In this document: positions 34,455 to 42,613 of the stretch, piece by piece
Layout: each line of letters starts with the position of its first letter
Position numbering within the stretch: position 1 is the stretch's first letter
Assembly: GCA_020633895.1 (NCBI GenBank)
Contig: JACKCT010000011.1
Coordinates: 1-64,000 of the forward strand
Origin: Deltaproteobacteria bacterium
GTDB taxonomy: Bacteria > Lernaellota > Lernaellaia > JACKCT01
Direction of reading: 5' to 3'
DNA: 64,000 nucleotides
Program-made: the position numbers and the translations under genes
Notes under the pieces: generated by a model
What the model saw: the letters and a program-made list of their open reading frames with translations, nothing else
What the model was told of the DNA's origin: nothing
Databases searched by the model: none

Positions 34455-36722
34455 TTATGCGCTCGGCTGCTCCGCCGCCTCTTCCTTGGGCGTTTCCTCG
34501 GCGACCTTGGCGGCCGGTTGGGAGAGGTGGTCGGCGACGATTTCCAGCACATCCTTGACCTTAACCTTATCGTCGACCTGCTTGTCCTTGGACGAGTCGG
34601 TGAGCATGGTTAGGCAGAAGGGGCAGGACACGCCCACCGTCGCCGGTTGATCGCACGACTCCATGATCTCGTCGAAGCGGGTGTGGTTGACGCGAGGCGC
34701 GTGCTCCTCGACCCACATGCGACCGCCGCCGGCGCCGCAGCAATAGGACTGCTTCTTGTTCAGGCTCGGCTCCACCACCTCGGCGCCCACCGCCCGCAAC
34801 AGGTCCCGCTGCTGCTCGAACACGCCGTTATAGCGGCCCAGGAAGCAGGGATCGTGATAGCCCACGCGGCCGATGTCCTTGGACCGGTCCAGCTTGATGC
34901 GTCCGCTCATGAGCAGATCGTGGGCCAACTCGTTGGCGTGGATGACCTCGAAACCGGCCGAGCCCTTGTAGGCGTCGGTGATCTCCGGCGTCTCCATCTG
35001 CGTGATGGCGTCCTCGATGAAGTCGGGGTATTCGTTCTTGATGGTGTTGAAGCAGTGGGGGCAGTTGGTGATGACCTTCTTCACGCCGTAGGTCATGAAC
35101 GTCTGGATGTTCGTGACGGCCATGATCTGCCCCACGTACTCGTTGCCAAGCCGCCGGGCCGTCTCGCCGTTGCAGCCTTCCTCGATGCCGAGCACGGCGT
35201 ACTTGATGCCCGCCGCGTCCAAAATTTTGCACACCGAGTGGGTGATCTTTTGGGAACGGTCATCGTAGGAGCCCATGCATCCCACGTAGTAGAGGTACTC
35301 GACCTCGGCCAATTCCTCCGGCGAAAGCTCGGCGAACTGGCGGACCTTGACGCCCTCGCCGGCCTTGGCGATCCAGTCGGCGCGCTTGTCCGGGCCCAGG
35401 CCCCAGGGGTTCGAGTTGCGCTCGATGTTTTTGTAGTAGTTGGTGATCTCGGCGGGAATGTCGCCCGCGATCATGGACAGGTATTGGCGCATCTGGACGA
35501 TGCGAGGCACCTGCTCGATGAAGACGGGGCAGCGATCCTCGCAGTCGCCGCACAGGGTGCACGACCAGATCGTCTCGGTCCACACGGCGCCGTCGTTGCC
35601 GTCGATGAGCATGCCGTTGCCCAGGGCCGTAATCGCGTCCTTGCCCTCGGCGGCGCCTTTGGCCTGGGCCGCCGCGACCAGTTCCTCGTCGCCGGCGTAC
35701 TTTTGGCCGAATTTGAAGGGCGGCATCTCCAGCGGATACTTGTGGTAGGCCGCCGCCTTGATGGACTTGTTCACGCCCCGGTGGGACAGGGGCTTGTCCG
35801 TGGAAAACGCCGGGCAGTAGGGCGCGCAGCGACCGCATTCGGTGCATGAGTATACGTCCAGGATCTGCTTCCAGCTAACATCCTCGACCTTGGCGATGCC
35901 GATGGACAAATCCGGGTTGGTTTCGAGTTGCTCGAACTTCTCCTCGATGTTGCGGATCGGCTCGATGCGTCCCTTGGGTCCCAGGCGGGAAAAGAAGACG
36001 TTGGGCAGGGCGGTGATGACATGAAAATGCTTGCCGAAAGGCAGGTAGTTGAGGAACAGCAGCACCATCACCGAATGGCCGACGACCGCCGCCTTCCACA
36101 TGGTCGCGCCCGACTCGGCGTTGAACATGCCCTGCGTGAGCAGTCCCAGGCCGAAATGGGCCTCCCGGCCGTTGGCCACGGCGACGGCGTTGTAGCCGCC
36201 CTCGTGGAGCATGTCGAAGATCATCAGGCCGCAGATCCAGCACAGAATCGCCACCGGCTCCCAGTGGTGCATGCCCTGCATGCGCTTGGGCAGGGAAACC
36301 AGGCGTCGCCACATAAACCCGATGCATCCCGTGATCACCAGAATGACCACGATGTCCTTGACGAAGGAGTAGACCGGGCCGATCACGCCGCCCACCACCG
36401 GAATATGGTGCAGGCTGGCCTCGTACCCGCCGAAGCCCATGACGAACAGTTCCAGCGTGCGCACCGAGAGGATCATGAATCCGGCGAAGATGAAAATGTG
36501 CAGCAGGCCGGGCACCAGTTCGTCGGGCATGCGCCCCTGACCCAGGCCGTATTGCAGCAGGCGGCCGACGCGGTCCTTGATGCGGTCGAACCGGTTTTCC
36601 TTCGGGCCGACCATCATCAGGCGGATGCGGTGGTACATCACCGCGCCGTGCGTGGCCAGAAGGCCCGCGATCACGACGGCGAACAGCACCTTCAGGGCGC
36701 CGGATAAGGCGAGAGCTTCCAT
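34455..36722 (-). CDS. Membrane Fe-S oxidoreductase (DUF224/HdrD-like), probable ETF:menaquinone oxidoreductase
   Basis: A 755-residue protein. The N-terminal 240 residues hold about six membrane helices with His residues, like NarI/HdrE cytochrome b modules. Then come two ferredoxin motifs, CTECGRCAPYCP (near residue 290) and CTLCGDCEDRCP, and two CCG-type domains (YVGCMGSYDDRS...EGCNGE; DPCFLGRYNG...SYCCGAGGGRMW). In syntrophic and metal-reducing bacteria, proteins with this plan sit beside etfAB and pass ETF electrons to menaquinone (the EMO family). Here etfBA lies directly upstream on the same strand, but a strong terminator separates them and a promoter-like sequence precedes this gene. 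The start at 36722 follows GGAGGGG. Confidence 0.82.
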   Translation of the reverse strand: MEALALSGALKVLFAVVIAGLLATHGAVMYHRIRLMMVGPKENRFDRIKDRVGRLLQYGLGQGRMPDELVPGLLHIFIFAGFMILSVRTLELFVMGFGGYEASLHHIPVVGGVIGPVYSFVKDIVVILVITGCIGFMWRRLVSLPKRMQGMHHWEPVAILCWICGLMIFDMLHEGGYNAVAVANGREAHFGLGLLTQGMFNAESGATMWKAAVVGHSVMVLLFLNYLPFGKHFHVITALPNVFFSRLGPKGRIEPIRNIEEKFEQLETNPDLSIGIAKVEDVSWKQILDVYSCTECGRCAPYCPAFSTDKPLSHRGVNKSIKAAAYHKYPLEMPPFKFGQKYAGDEELVAAAQAKGAAEGKDAITALGNGMLIDGNDGAVWTETIWSCTLCGDCEDRCPVFIEQVPRIVQMRQYLSMIAGDIPAEITNYYKNIERNSNPWGLGPDKRADWIAKAGEGVKVRQFAELSPEELAEVEYLYYVGCMGSYDDRSQKITHSVCKILDAAGIKYAVLGIEEGCNGETARRLGNEYVGQIMAVTNIQTFMTYGVKKVITNCPHCFNTIKNEYPDFIEDAITQMETPEITDAYKGSAGFEVIHANELAHDLLMSGRIKLDRSKDIGRVGYHDPCFLGRYNGVFEQQRDLLRAVGAEVVEPSLNKKQSYCCGAGGGRMWVEEHAPRVNHTRFDEIMESCDQPATVGVSCPFCLTMLTDSSKDKQVDDKVKVKDVLEIVADHLSQPAAKVAEETPKEEAAEQPSA

Positions 36723-36808
36723 GGTTTCCCCTCCGTCTCTCAAAGGACTTGTGGATGGAGATGGATGCGAGCTTGAGGATCCCCGCCGCGCGCATAGCCC
36801 AAGCCCGG

Positions 36809-36837
36809 CGATAGGGTCAAAAGCGTCAACTTGTCAA
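36809..36837 (-). promoter_or_regulatory. Predicted promoter of the Fe-S oxidoreductase gene
   Basis: On the minus strand TTGACA (36837-36832), a 17-base spacer and CTATCG (36814-36809, a weak -10). The area carries three TTGAC words in 23 bases. It lies between the etfA terminator and the gene start, which supports separate transcription. Confidence 0.4.
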
Positions 36838-36881
36838 ATTGGCCCCAAAGCGAGGGACCTTTCTATCGTAATCAAATAAAA

Positions 36882-36907
36882 GGCGACCGGGAAGGGTCCC
36901 GGTCGCC
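36882..36907 (-). terminator. Strong intrinsic terminator after etfA
   Basis: Perfect 11-bp stem GGCGACCGGGA / TCCCGGTCGCC with a 4-base loop. On the minus strand the stem is followed by TTTTATTTGATT. It should end the fadR-etfB-etfA transcript before the oxidoreductase gene. Confidence 0.85.
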
Positions 36908-36973
36908 CGTCAGGTCGGAAAAATCGCGGAATTGCCCGGACACGCGCGAAAAAAGCGCGATCGGCGAATCCCT

Positions 36974-37948
36974 TTAGTCGGACGCCAGGAGCTTCTTGAA
37001 CTCTTCTTCCATCTTGGGCACCGCCTCGAACAGGTCGGCGACCAGACCGTAATCGGCCTTCTGGAAGATGGGAGCTTCCGGGTCCTTGTTGATGGCCACG
37101 ATGACCTTGGAGGTCCGCATACCGGCCAGATGCTGAATGGCGCCGGAGATGCCGCACGCGATGTACAGGGACGGGTTGACCGTTTTTCCGGTCTGTCCGA
37201 CCTGCATCGAGTGGGGGGCGAATCCCGAATCCACCGCCGCGCGCGAAGCGCCGACCGTCGCGCCGATCACGTCCGCCAACGATTCCAAGATGGCGAAATT
37301 CTCGGAGTTTTTCATGGCCCGGCCGCCGGAGACGATGCGCTCGGCCTCGGTCAGGTCGGCCTTGGCGGACGTGGACTCCTGCATCTCGACCAGCTTGACC
37401 TTGGTCTCGCCGAAGTCCGCGGAGACGGCCACGGTCTCGGCCGAACCGCCCGGGGCGTCCGCGGGGACGGCGAACGAGTTGGGCCGAATCGAGAAGACGC
37501 ACTTATCGGCGTCCAGGGTCACGGTGCGAAACGCCTTGCCGGAAAAGACCGGGCGCTTGGCCTGGATTTTTCCGCCTTCGAGCTGCACATCCACGCAGTC
37601 CGCGGCAAAAGCCGCGTCCAGACGGGCGGCCAGACGGGGCGCCAGATCCTTACCGGCGGAGGTGGCGCCGAACAGCACCACGGCGGCCCCGGCCTGCTCG
37701 GCGACCTCGTTGATGATCTTGGTATAGCCTTCCGAGTTGTACTCGGCGGCGCCGTCGGCCACGTAGACCTTCTTGGCGCCGTATTCGCCCAGCTTGCCCT
37801 CGGCGCCGGCCACGCCGGACCCGATCACGACCGCGGACAGCTCTCCGCCCAGACCCCCGGCAATCTCCGCGCCTTTGGTCAAAAGCTCGAGGGCGATCTT
37901 CTTGGGTTCGTTGCCTTTGGTTTCCGCAACAACCAGAACATTAGCCAT
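36974..37948 (-). CDS. etfA: Electron transfer flavoprotein alpha subunit
   Basis: A 324-residue ETF alpha chain. It takes electrons from acyl-CoA dehydrogenases together with EtfB. The C-terminal FAD-binding domain is complete: VSGGRAM, VGASRAAVDSGFAPHSMQVG, GKTVNPSLYIACGISGAIQH, then VIVAINKDPEAPIFQKADYG. The N-terminal domain carries the usual LVVAETKGNEP start. AGGAGAT lies 7 bases before the ATG. It is 30 bases downstream of etfB. The AgGISGAIQH-type motif is that of canonical ETF; I see no feature that would by itself prove the bifurcating form. Confidence 0.95.
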   Translation of the reverse strand: MANVLVVAETKGNEPKKIALELLTKGAEIAGGLGGELSAVVIGSGVAGAEGKLGEYGAKKVYVADGAAEYNSEGYTKIINEVAEQAGAAVVLFGATSAGKDLAPRLAARLDAAFAADCVDVQLEGGKIQAKRPVFSGKAFRTVTLDADKCVFSIRPNSFAVPADAPGGSAETVAVSADFGETKVKLVEMQESTSAKADLTEAERIVSGGRAMKNSENFAILESLADVIGATVGASRAAVDSGFAPHSMQVGQTGKTVNPSLYIACGISGAIQHLAGMRTSKVIVAINKDPEAPIFQKADYGLVADLFEAVPKMEEEFKKLLASD

Positions 37949-37978
37949 GGTGATATCTCCTATGCCCTCTTCGGCGGA

Positions 37979-38731
37979 TTAGATGACTTTCGCTTCTTCG
38001 CGCAGCAGACGGACGACCTCGGCGACGTGCTCCACGCCCTCGAAGACCTTGCCGGCCTTGCGTTCCTCGGGCAGGGACACGCTGGTGCCCTTGGCCTTGT
38101 TCTGCGTCGCCCCGGCTTCCTTGACGTCCACGGGCTTGCGCTTGGCCTTCATGATGCCCGGCAGGCTGGCGTAGCGCGGCTCGTTGAGGCCCTTGGTGGC
38201 GGTCACGACGGCCGGCAGCGCGGCTTCCATGACCTGCTTGGCGCCGCCCTCGATTTCCCGGTGAGCGGTGACTTTGCCGTCGCCGACCTCGATCTTGCCG
38301 CAGACGTTGATCTGGGGAACGCCCAGAAGCTCGGCCACCATGCTGGGAACGGCGAACATATCGTCGTCGATGGCGCGGCAACCGGCCAGCAGCAGGTCGC
38401 AGTCCAGCTCCTTGATGGCCGCGGCCAGGTCCTTGGCGGTGGCCAGGCTGTCGATGTAGCCCTCGGCGGTCTTCACATGCACCGCCGCGTCGGCGCCCAT
38501 GGCCAACGCCGTGCGCAACGCCTCCACGATGCGGTCCGGGCCCAGGCCCACGACCGTCACTTTCTCCGCCTGACCGGCCTCTTTCTTGACCAGGGCCTCT
38601 TCGACGGCGAACTCGTCATAGGGATTGAGGATCCACTTGATCCCTTCCATATCGAAGTCGGTCCCGTCGCCGGAAAGCTTGATGCGGCTTTCGGTGTCCG
38701 GAACCTGTTTGCACAGTACGACAATATTCAC
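37979..38731 (-). CDS. etfB: Electron transfer flavoprotein beta subunit
   Basis: A 250-residue ETF beta chain. It begins NIVVLCKQVPDTESRIKL and shows NPYDEFAVEEAL, VVGLGPDRIVEALRTALAMGAD and the AIDDD nucleotide loop (LLLAGCRAIDDDM), the positions that bind AMP in ordinary ETF or a second flavin in bifurcating ETF. The start is GTG at 38731, 7 bases after AGGAGG. Only 10 bases separate it from the fadR stop, so it is in the same operon. Confidence 0.95.
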   Translation of the reverse strand: MNIVVLCKQVPDTESRIKLSGDGTDFDMEGIKWILNPYDEFAVEEALVKKEAGQAEKVTVVGLGPDRIVEALRTALAMGADAAVHVKTAEGYIDSLATAKDLAAAIKELDCDLLLAGCRAIDDDMFAVPSMVAELLGVPQINVCGKIEVGDGKVTAHREIEGGAKQVMEAALPAVVTATKGLNEPRYASLPGIMKAKRKPVDVKEAGATQNKAKGTSVSLPEERKAGKVFEGVEHVAEVVRLLREEAKVI

Positions 38732-38741
38732 GACAAACCTC

Positions 38742-39371
38742 CTATTGTCCGGAAGACGGATGCTTTTTGAGCCCCTCTAGGAAGAACTCGGCCAAAGCGT
38801 CGGCAATTTCCTCGGCATCGTATTTGGGGTGGGGATCCAGGACCATGTACAGCACCATCTCATCCAGCGCCCCGAAGATCGAACGCTTGATGATGCCCGG
38901 CGGCACACTTGTCCGAAAAACCCCCTGGTCCTTGCAATCCCGAATCAGGTTGGAAACCAGATTCAGGAACTCGCCGAATTTGATCGGCACGTATTCCTTC
39001 ATAAATTTGTTGGACTGACGAAGCTCCACCGAGATGACCTCGGCCAGCTCCTTGTTCTCGTCCATGTAGAGCACGTAGTTGCGGATGAACGCCCGAAACC
39101 GCTGCTCCGGCGCGTCGATCCCGTCGAGTAGCTCCTTGAGGCGGTCGATGGCCTCGGTGAGCTTCTCTTCAAACAAGGAGATGAGCACATCGTCCTTGTT
39201 TTTGAAGTACAGATAGATCGTCCCGTCGGCGACGCCCGCCTCCTTGGCGATCTGGCTGATCTTCGAATTATGAAACCCGTGCCGGGCGAAGATCTTCACC
39301 GCGGCCTTGAGAATGCGGTCGTGTTTTTCCTGGGCCCCCGCGCGGCGGGGAGCCGCCTTTTCGGCTTTCAT
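38742..39371 (-). CDS. fadR: TetR-family fatty-acid regulator, FadR (YsiA) type
   Basis: A 209-residue TetR repressor. The DNA-binding helix region (KISQIAKEAGVADGTIYLYF then KNKDDVLISLFEEKL) is nearly the same as my recollection of Bacillus FadR, and the VELRQSN segment of the ligand domain is also shared. FadR represses beta-oxidation genes, including etfBA, and is released by long-chain acyl-CoA. It heads the etfB-etfA operon, and a matching palindrome (39522-39539) lies upstream of its start, so autoregulation of the whole operon is likely. No acyl-CoA dehydrogenase or thiolase gene is in this window. Confidence 0.85.
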   Translation of the reverse strand: MKAEKAAPRRAGAQEKHDRILKAAVKIFARHGFHNSKISQIAKEAGVADGTIYLYFKNKDDVLISLFEEKLTEAIDRLKELLDGIDAPEQRFRAFIRNYVLYMDENKELAEVISVELRQSNKFMKEYVPIKFGEFLNLVSNLIRDCKDQGVFRTSVPPGIIKRSIFGALDEMVLYMVLDPHPKYDAEEIADALAEFFLEGLKKHPSSGQ

Positions 39372-39521
39372 CGATGCAACCTGCGGGAATTTCCCGGAAT
39401 TTCACTCCCCTACGCGGTGGGGAGTCGAATAAGCGTCGCTTATGTGCGCGCGGCCCCGCGCATCGTTCGAGGCGCCCGAATCCGTCCCGGCGCCGACCCT
39501 CGTTCCGTCCGAAGACAATAA

Positions 39522-39539
39522 TGAATGAGGGCTCACTCA
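39522..39539. promoter_or_regulatory. FadR-box-like operator
   Basis: TGAATGAGGGCTCACTCA has the same half-site length and spacing as the Bacillus FadR box (TGAATGA-N4-TCATTCA), differing at one half-site base. It lies next to a minus-strand TATTGT (39520-39515), a possible -10, about 150 bases before the fadR start. Nothing else is seen between 39372 and 39662. Confidence 0.65.
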
Positions 39540-39662
39540 AATCCGTAAACTAGAGGCCCGAGCGGGGAATGTCAAGTGCCTTGTGCGCCGGACCAGCCCC
39601 TCGGTTCGAGGGAAAAGTCCCGATAAATCAATTCGATATGGAAGACCCGCGGAAGGGGCCGG

Positions 39663-41090
39663 TTACAAAAGCGGCGCCATCAACCGGGCGATATCCTCAA
39701 CGATTTCCAGGGCCAGGCTCTCGCGCTCGGGACGCCGGTCGTCCACCGCCTCGGACCCGTCCATGTACATTTGGATCGTCGCCTCCACCTGCTGCGCCAC
39801 GCCGCGCGAATAGACCAACGCCCCCGCCTCGAAATTGAAGAACAGGCTGCGGATGTCCATATTCGCCGACCCGATCACGCACACCGCCTCGTCGATGAGC
39901 ATCAGCTTGCTGTGCAGCATCCCGCCCGTGTACGTGAACAGGCGCACCTTGGACCCGCGAAGCTGGCGAAAATAGGAGTTGCGGGCCATGTCCGGGATGC
40001 GGTGGTTGGAGACCTTGGGCACCACGACGCGCACGTCCCGGCCCATCTCGGCCAGCAAACGGATCTGGCGCATCATCGGCTCGCTGGGCACGAAGTAGGG
40101 GGTGGCGATCCAGACACGACGCCGAGCGACGCGCATCGCCGAGACGAGCATATCGTGCAGAGGCAGGAACTCGGCGTCCGGCCCACCGGCCAGGACCTGC
40201 ACCGCGTCCTCCCCGCCGGTCGCGGGAGCGGGAACGGTCTCGAACTCGATATCCTCCTTGGTGGCGAAGCGCCAATCCGCGTCAAAAATGCGCAGAAAAT
40301 CCCGCACCGCCGGGCCCCGGACGGCCGCCATGGCGTCGTACCATTCGCTGGCCACGTGGTCGGGCCCCATGTACTCGTGGGCCAGGTTCATGCCGCCGAC
40401 CATCGCCTCCCGCTCGTCGACCACGATGATCTTCCGGTGATTGCGCATATGCATGTGGCGGGTGCGACCCGGACGGGGCGGCCAGATCGGGCTGAAGGTG
40501 CCCACCTTCCCCCCGGCCTTTCGCAGCGGTTTGGAGAACCGGTACTGAGAAAACAGCGCCCCCAGCCCGTCGAGCAGCAGACGCACCCGCACGCCGTCCT
40601 TCGCCTGGGCCGCCAACTCGTCGACGATCGCCTGCCCCACGTTGTCTCGGCCCAGGATGAACATCTCCACGTAGATCGACCGCTTCGCCCCCCGGATCAT
40701 CTCCACCAGACGGCCGAAGGCCTCGTCCCCCCTCGCCACCAGTTCGACCTTGTTGCCTCCGGTGGGCAGGGGCAGTCCCGCCGCGTGGAGTTGGTCGGTC
40801 AGATCGCGCAAACGGTCGTCATCGGCGACGACACCCGGCAGCTCGCGGGTCGTCAGATGGGGGTGGTCGTACAGGCGCGGCTTTCGGTGACGATCCCGGC
40901 GAAAGCGATAGCCGCCGATGATGAGGTAAAGGGGAATGCCCACATAGGGCAGCAGGATGATCGCCAGGATCCACACCATCGTGGAGGACGGGGGGCGGTG
41001 CTCCCGCAGAATCAGCACGGCCAGGAAGATCACCACCGCCGGCAGGAAGACGGCGATCGCGCCGATCAGGATTTGTTCGAGCGTACCCAT
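39663..41090 (-). CDS. cls: Cardiolipin synthase (phospholipase D family)
   Basis: A 475-residue inner-membrane enzyme. It has two N-terminal helices of the PLDc_N type (LIGAIAVFLPAVVIFLAVLI; MVWILAIILLPYVGIPLYLI), then two HKD motifs: HMHMRNHRKIIVVDEREAMV followed by GGMN, and LHSKLMLIDEAVCVIGSANM. It condenses two phosphatidylglycerol molecules (or PG with PE) into cardiolipin. Length and order are as in ClsA. It starts 10 bases after the stop of the upstream SDR gene, so the two are probably cotranscribed. Confidence 0.92.
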   Translation of the reverse strand: MGTLEQILIGAIAVFLPAVVIFLAVLILREHRPPSSTMVWILAIILLPYVGIPLYLIIGGYRFRRDRHRKPRLYDHPHLTTRELPGVVADDDRLRDLTDQLHAAGLPLPTGGNKVELVARGDEAFGRLVEMIRGAKRSIYVEMFILGRDNVGQAIVDELAAQAKDGVRVRLLLDGLGALFSQYRFSKPLRKAGGKVGTFSPIWPPRPGRTRHMHMRNHRKIIVVDEREAMVGGMNLAHEYMGPDHVASEWYDAMAAVRGPAVRDFLRIFDADWRFATKEDIEFETVPAPATGGEDAVQVLAGGPDAEFLPLHDMLVSAMRVARRRVWIATPYFVPSEPMMRQIRLLAEMGRDVRVVVPKVSNHRIPDMARNSYFRQLRGSKVRLFTYTGGMLHSKLMLIDEAVCVIGSANMDIRSLFFNFEAGALVYSRGVAQQVEATIQMYMDGSEAVDDRRPERESLALEIVEDIARLMAPLL

Positions 41091-41099
41091 CCCGAGGGG

Positions 41100-41924
41100 C
41101 TAGCCCCTTTTTTTGGCGAAGCTGCGCAATTGGCGATCCAGCTCGAAACGCACCACGCCCGGCACCAGGCGCTGGGCCAGCCAGGCAAATCGGCCTTGGG
41201 CGCCGGGGACGATCATGAATCGGCCGGTCTTCACGCCGTCGAGCATGGCTCGGGCGACCTGTTCGGCCGACAGCAACCCGCCGCCCTCCGACAACGCGAT
41301 GCATTCGGGGGGTTTGGTTTCGTTTTCGGCACGCAGGCCTGGCGTGTCCGTATCGGGCGGACACAGCACATGCACACTCACCCCGTGGCGCTTCATCTCC
41401 ATGCGCAGCGCCTCGGAGAATCCCATCACGGCGAATTTCGACGCCGAGTAGTGCGTGAAGCCGATGATGCCCAGGAAACCGGCCACCGACGAGACATTCA
41501 CGATCGCCGATCCCGCCCGGCTTTTCAGGTGGGGCGCCAGGGCCTGCGTGACCGACCAGGTGCCGTAGAGGTTCACGCGCATGACCTGATCAAGCATGTC
41601 CAGGGTCACGTCCTCGAAATAGGCGGGGTTGGACACACCGGCGCAGTTGATGAGCAGGTCCGGCGCACCGAGTTCGGTGACGACGGCGTTCATCGTCGCG
41701 GTGGCGGCTTCGTGATCGGCCACGTCCAGGCGGCGGGTTTCGACCTGCTGCGTCGCGTTCTTGCGCGCGGCGCGGATCTCGTTCGCGGCCTTGGCCAGAG
41801 CGTCCTCGTTGCGCGCGAAGAGAACGACATGCGCCCCCTCGCCCGCCAGAATCTTCGCCGCCGCCAGCCCGATGCCCATCGACCCGCCGGGAATGTACGC
41901 CCGCTTGCCTTCGAAGGATTTCAT
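41100..41924 (-). CDS. SDR oxidoreductase, 3-ketodihydrosphingosine reductase (KDSR)-like
   Basis: A 274-residue short-chain dehydrogenase. It has a cofactor loop GGSMGIG, LINCAG, an active-site Ser in VNVSSVAG and YSASK (Tyr-x-x-x-Lys). After the active site it carries CPPDTDTPGLRAENETKPPE, very close to the segment typical of eukaryotic KDSR/Tsc10, which reduces 3-ketodihydrosphingosine to dihydrosphingosine. A C-terminal extension with a hydrophobic stretch also fits. The family's bacterial members are poorly studied, so the substrate could be another long-chain ketone. It lies upstream of and close to cls, placing it among lipid genes. Confidence 0.8.
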   Translation of the reverse strand: MKSFEGKRAYIPGGSMGIGLAAAKILAGEGAHVVLFARNEDALAKAANEIRAARKNATQQVETRRLDVADHEAATATMNAVVTELGAPDLLINCAGVSNPAYFEDVTLDMLDQVMRVNLYGTWSVTQALAPHLKSRAGSAIVNVSSVAGFLGIIGFTHYSASKFAVMGFSEALRMEMKRHGVSVHVLCPPDTDTPGLRAENETKPPECIALSEGGGLLSAEQVARAMLDGVKTGRFMIVPGAQGRFAWLAQRLVPGVVRFELDRQLRSFAKKRG

Positions 41925-42087
41925 CTCCAGGCTCCAATGCAGTTATTCAAACCTAGCGCGCCATCGTCGGAAAAACCGTCGGATCACGCAATGGGAAGAC
42001 TTTCCACGGCAATCCCGAGCGTAGATGCGGTGAGTGCGATTTCGCCTTAAGATAGCGGTTGTAAAATTTTCCAATCGCCGTGGGAGC

Positions 42088-42477
42088 ATGGGGAAAGAAC
42101 TATTGACCGGCGCCGCTTGCGAATATTGCGGAATCCAAGTCGAACTCGGCATTTCGAAGTGCCCGAATTGCGGGGCTCCCCTGCCACCGACTCCAAAACG
42201 CCGAGCCCGTCCCAACCCACATCTTTTGCCGCGCTTAAAGATTCCCATGAACTTCGACTATCTACGTCATACGCGCAGCAATACCGATGAGGAAATCAAC
42301 GCCTTGCCGACTTGGCTGGTTCTTTTGATGTTCGTGTTTTGCCCCCCAGCGGGCTTGGTCGGCATCTGGTTGCAGCCACGAGGTTTTTTCGCCAAAACAC
42401 CTCGAGTTCGTGGTTGGGCGACATTTATTTTCATCGTCGCTGTGACCCTCTTTTATATGTTCACTCCCTACAAATAG
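42088..42477 (+). CDS. Zinc-ribbon membrane protein of unknown function
   Basis: A 129-residue protein with a zinc ribbon (CEYCGIQ and CPNCGAPLPP), a basic linker, and two C-terminal hydrophobic segments (WLVLLMFVFCPPAGLVGIWL; WATFIFIVAVTLFYMF). The ATG at 42088 begins just before the ribbon and follows GGGAG closely; a GTG at 42034 in frame is the alternative. Such proteins are widespread and uncharacterised. Base composition is visibly more AT-rich than the neighbours. Confidence 0.6.
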   Translation: MGKELLTGAACEYCGIQVELGISKCPNCGAPLPPTPKRRARPNPHLLPRLKIPMNFDYLRHTRSNTDEEINALPTWLVLLMFVFCPPAGLVGIWLQPRGFFAKTPRVRGWATFIFIVAVTLFYMFTPYK

Positions 42478-42613
42478 GTTGCCCCTTGGCGAATGAAATT
42501 CTTGGTCGCCTTCCTGTCGCCAGACCGGGCAATTGAGATCCCCGCCGCCTTTGCGCTAGAATCCCCGCTTAGATTTTTCTTTTTGACTTGGGGCGAGCAC
42601 GGAGGGCGTGTCG

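Noticed and set aside
36723-36973. Single operon fadR-etfB-etfA-oxidoreductase
   Set aside because: A perfect 11-bp terminator with a T-rich tail after etfA and a promoter-like sequence before the oxidoreductase argue for two transcripts.
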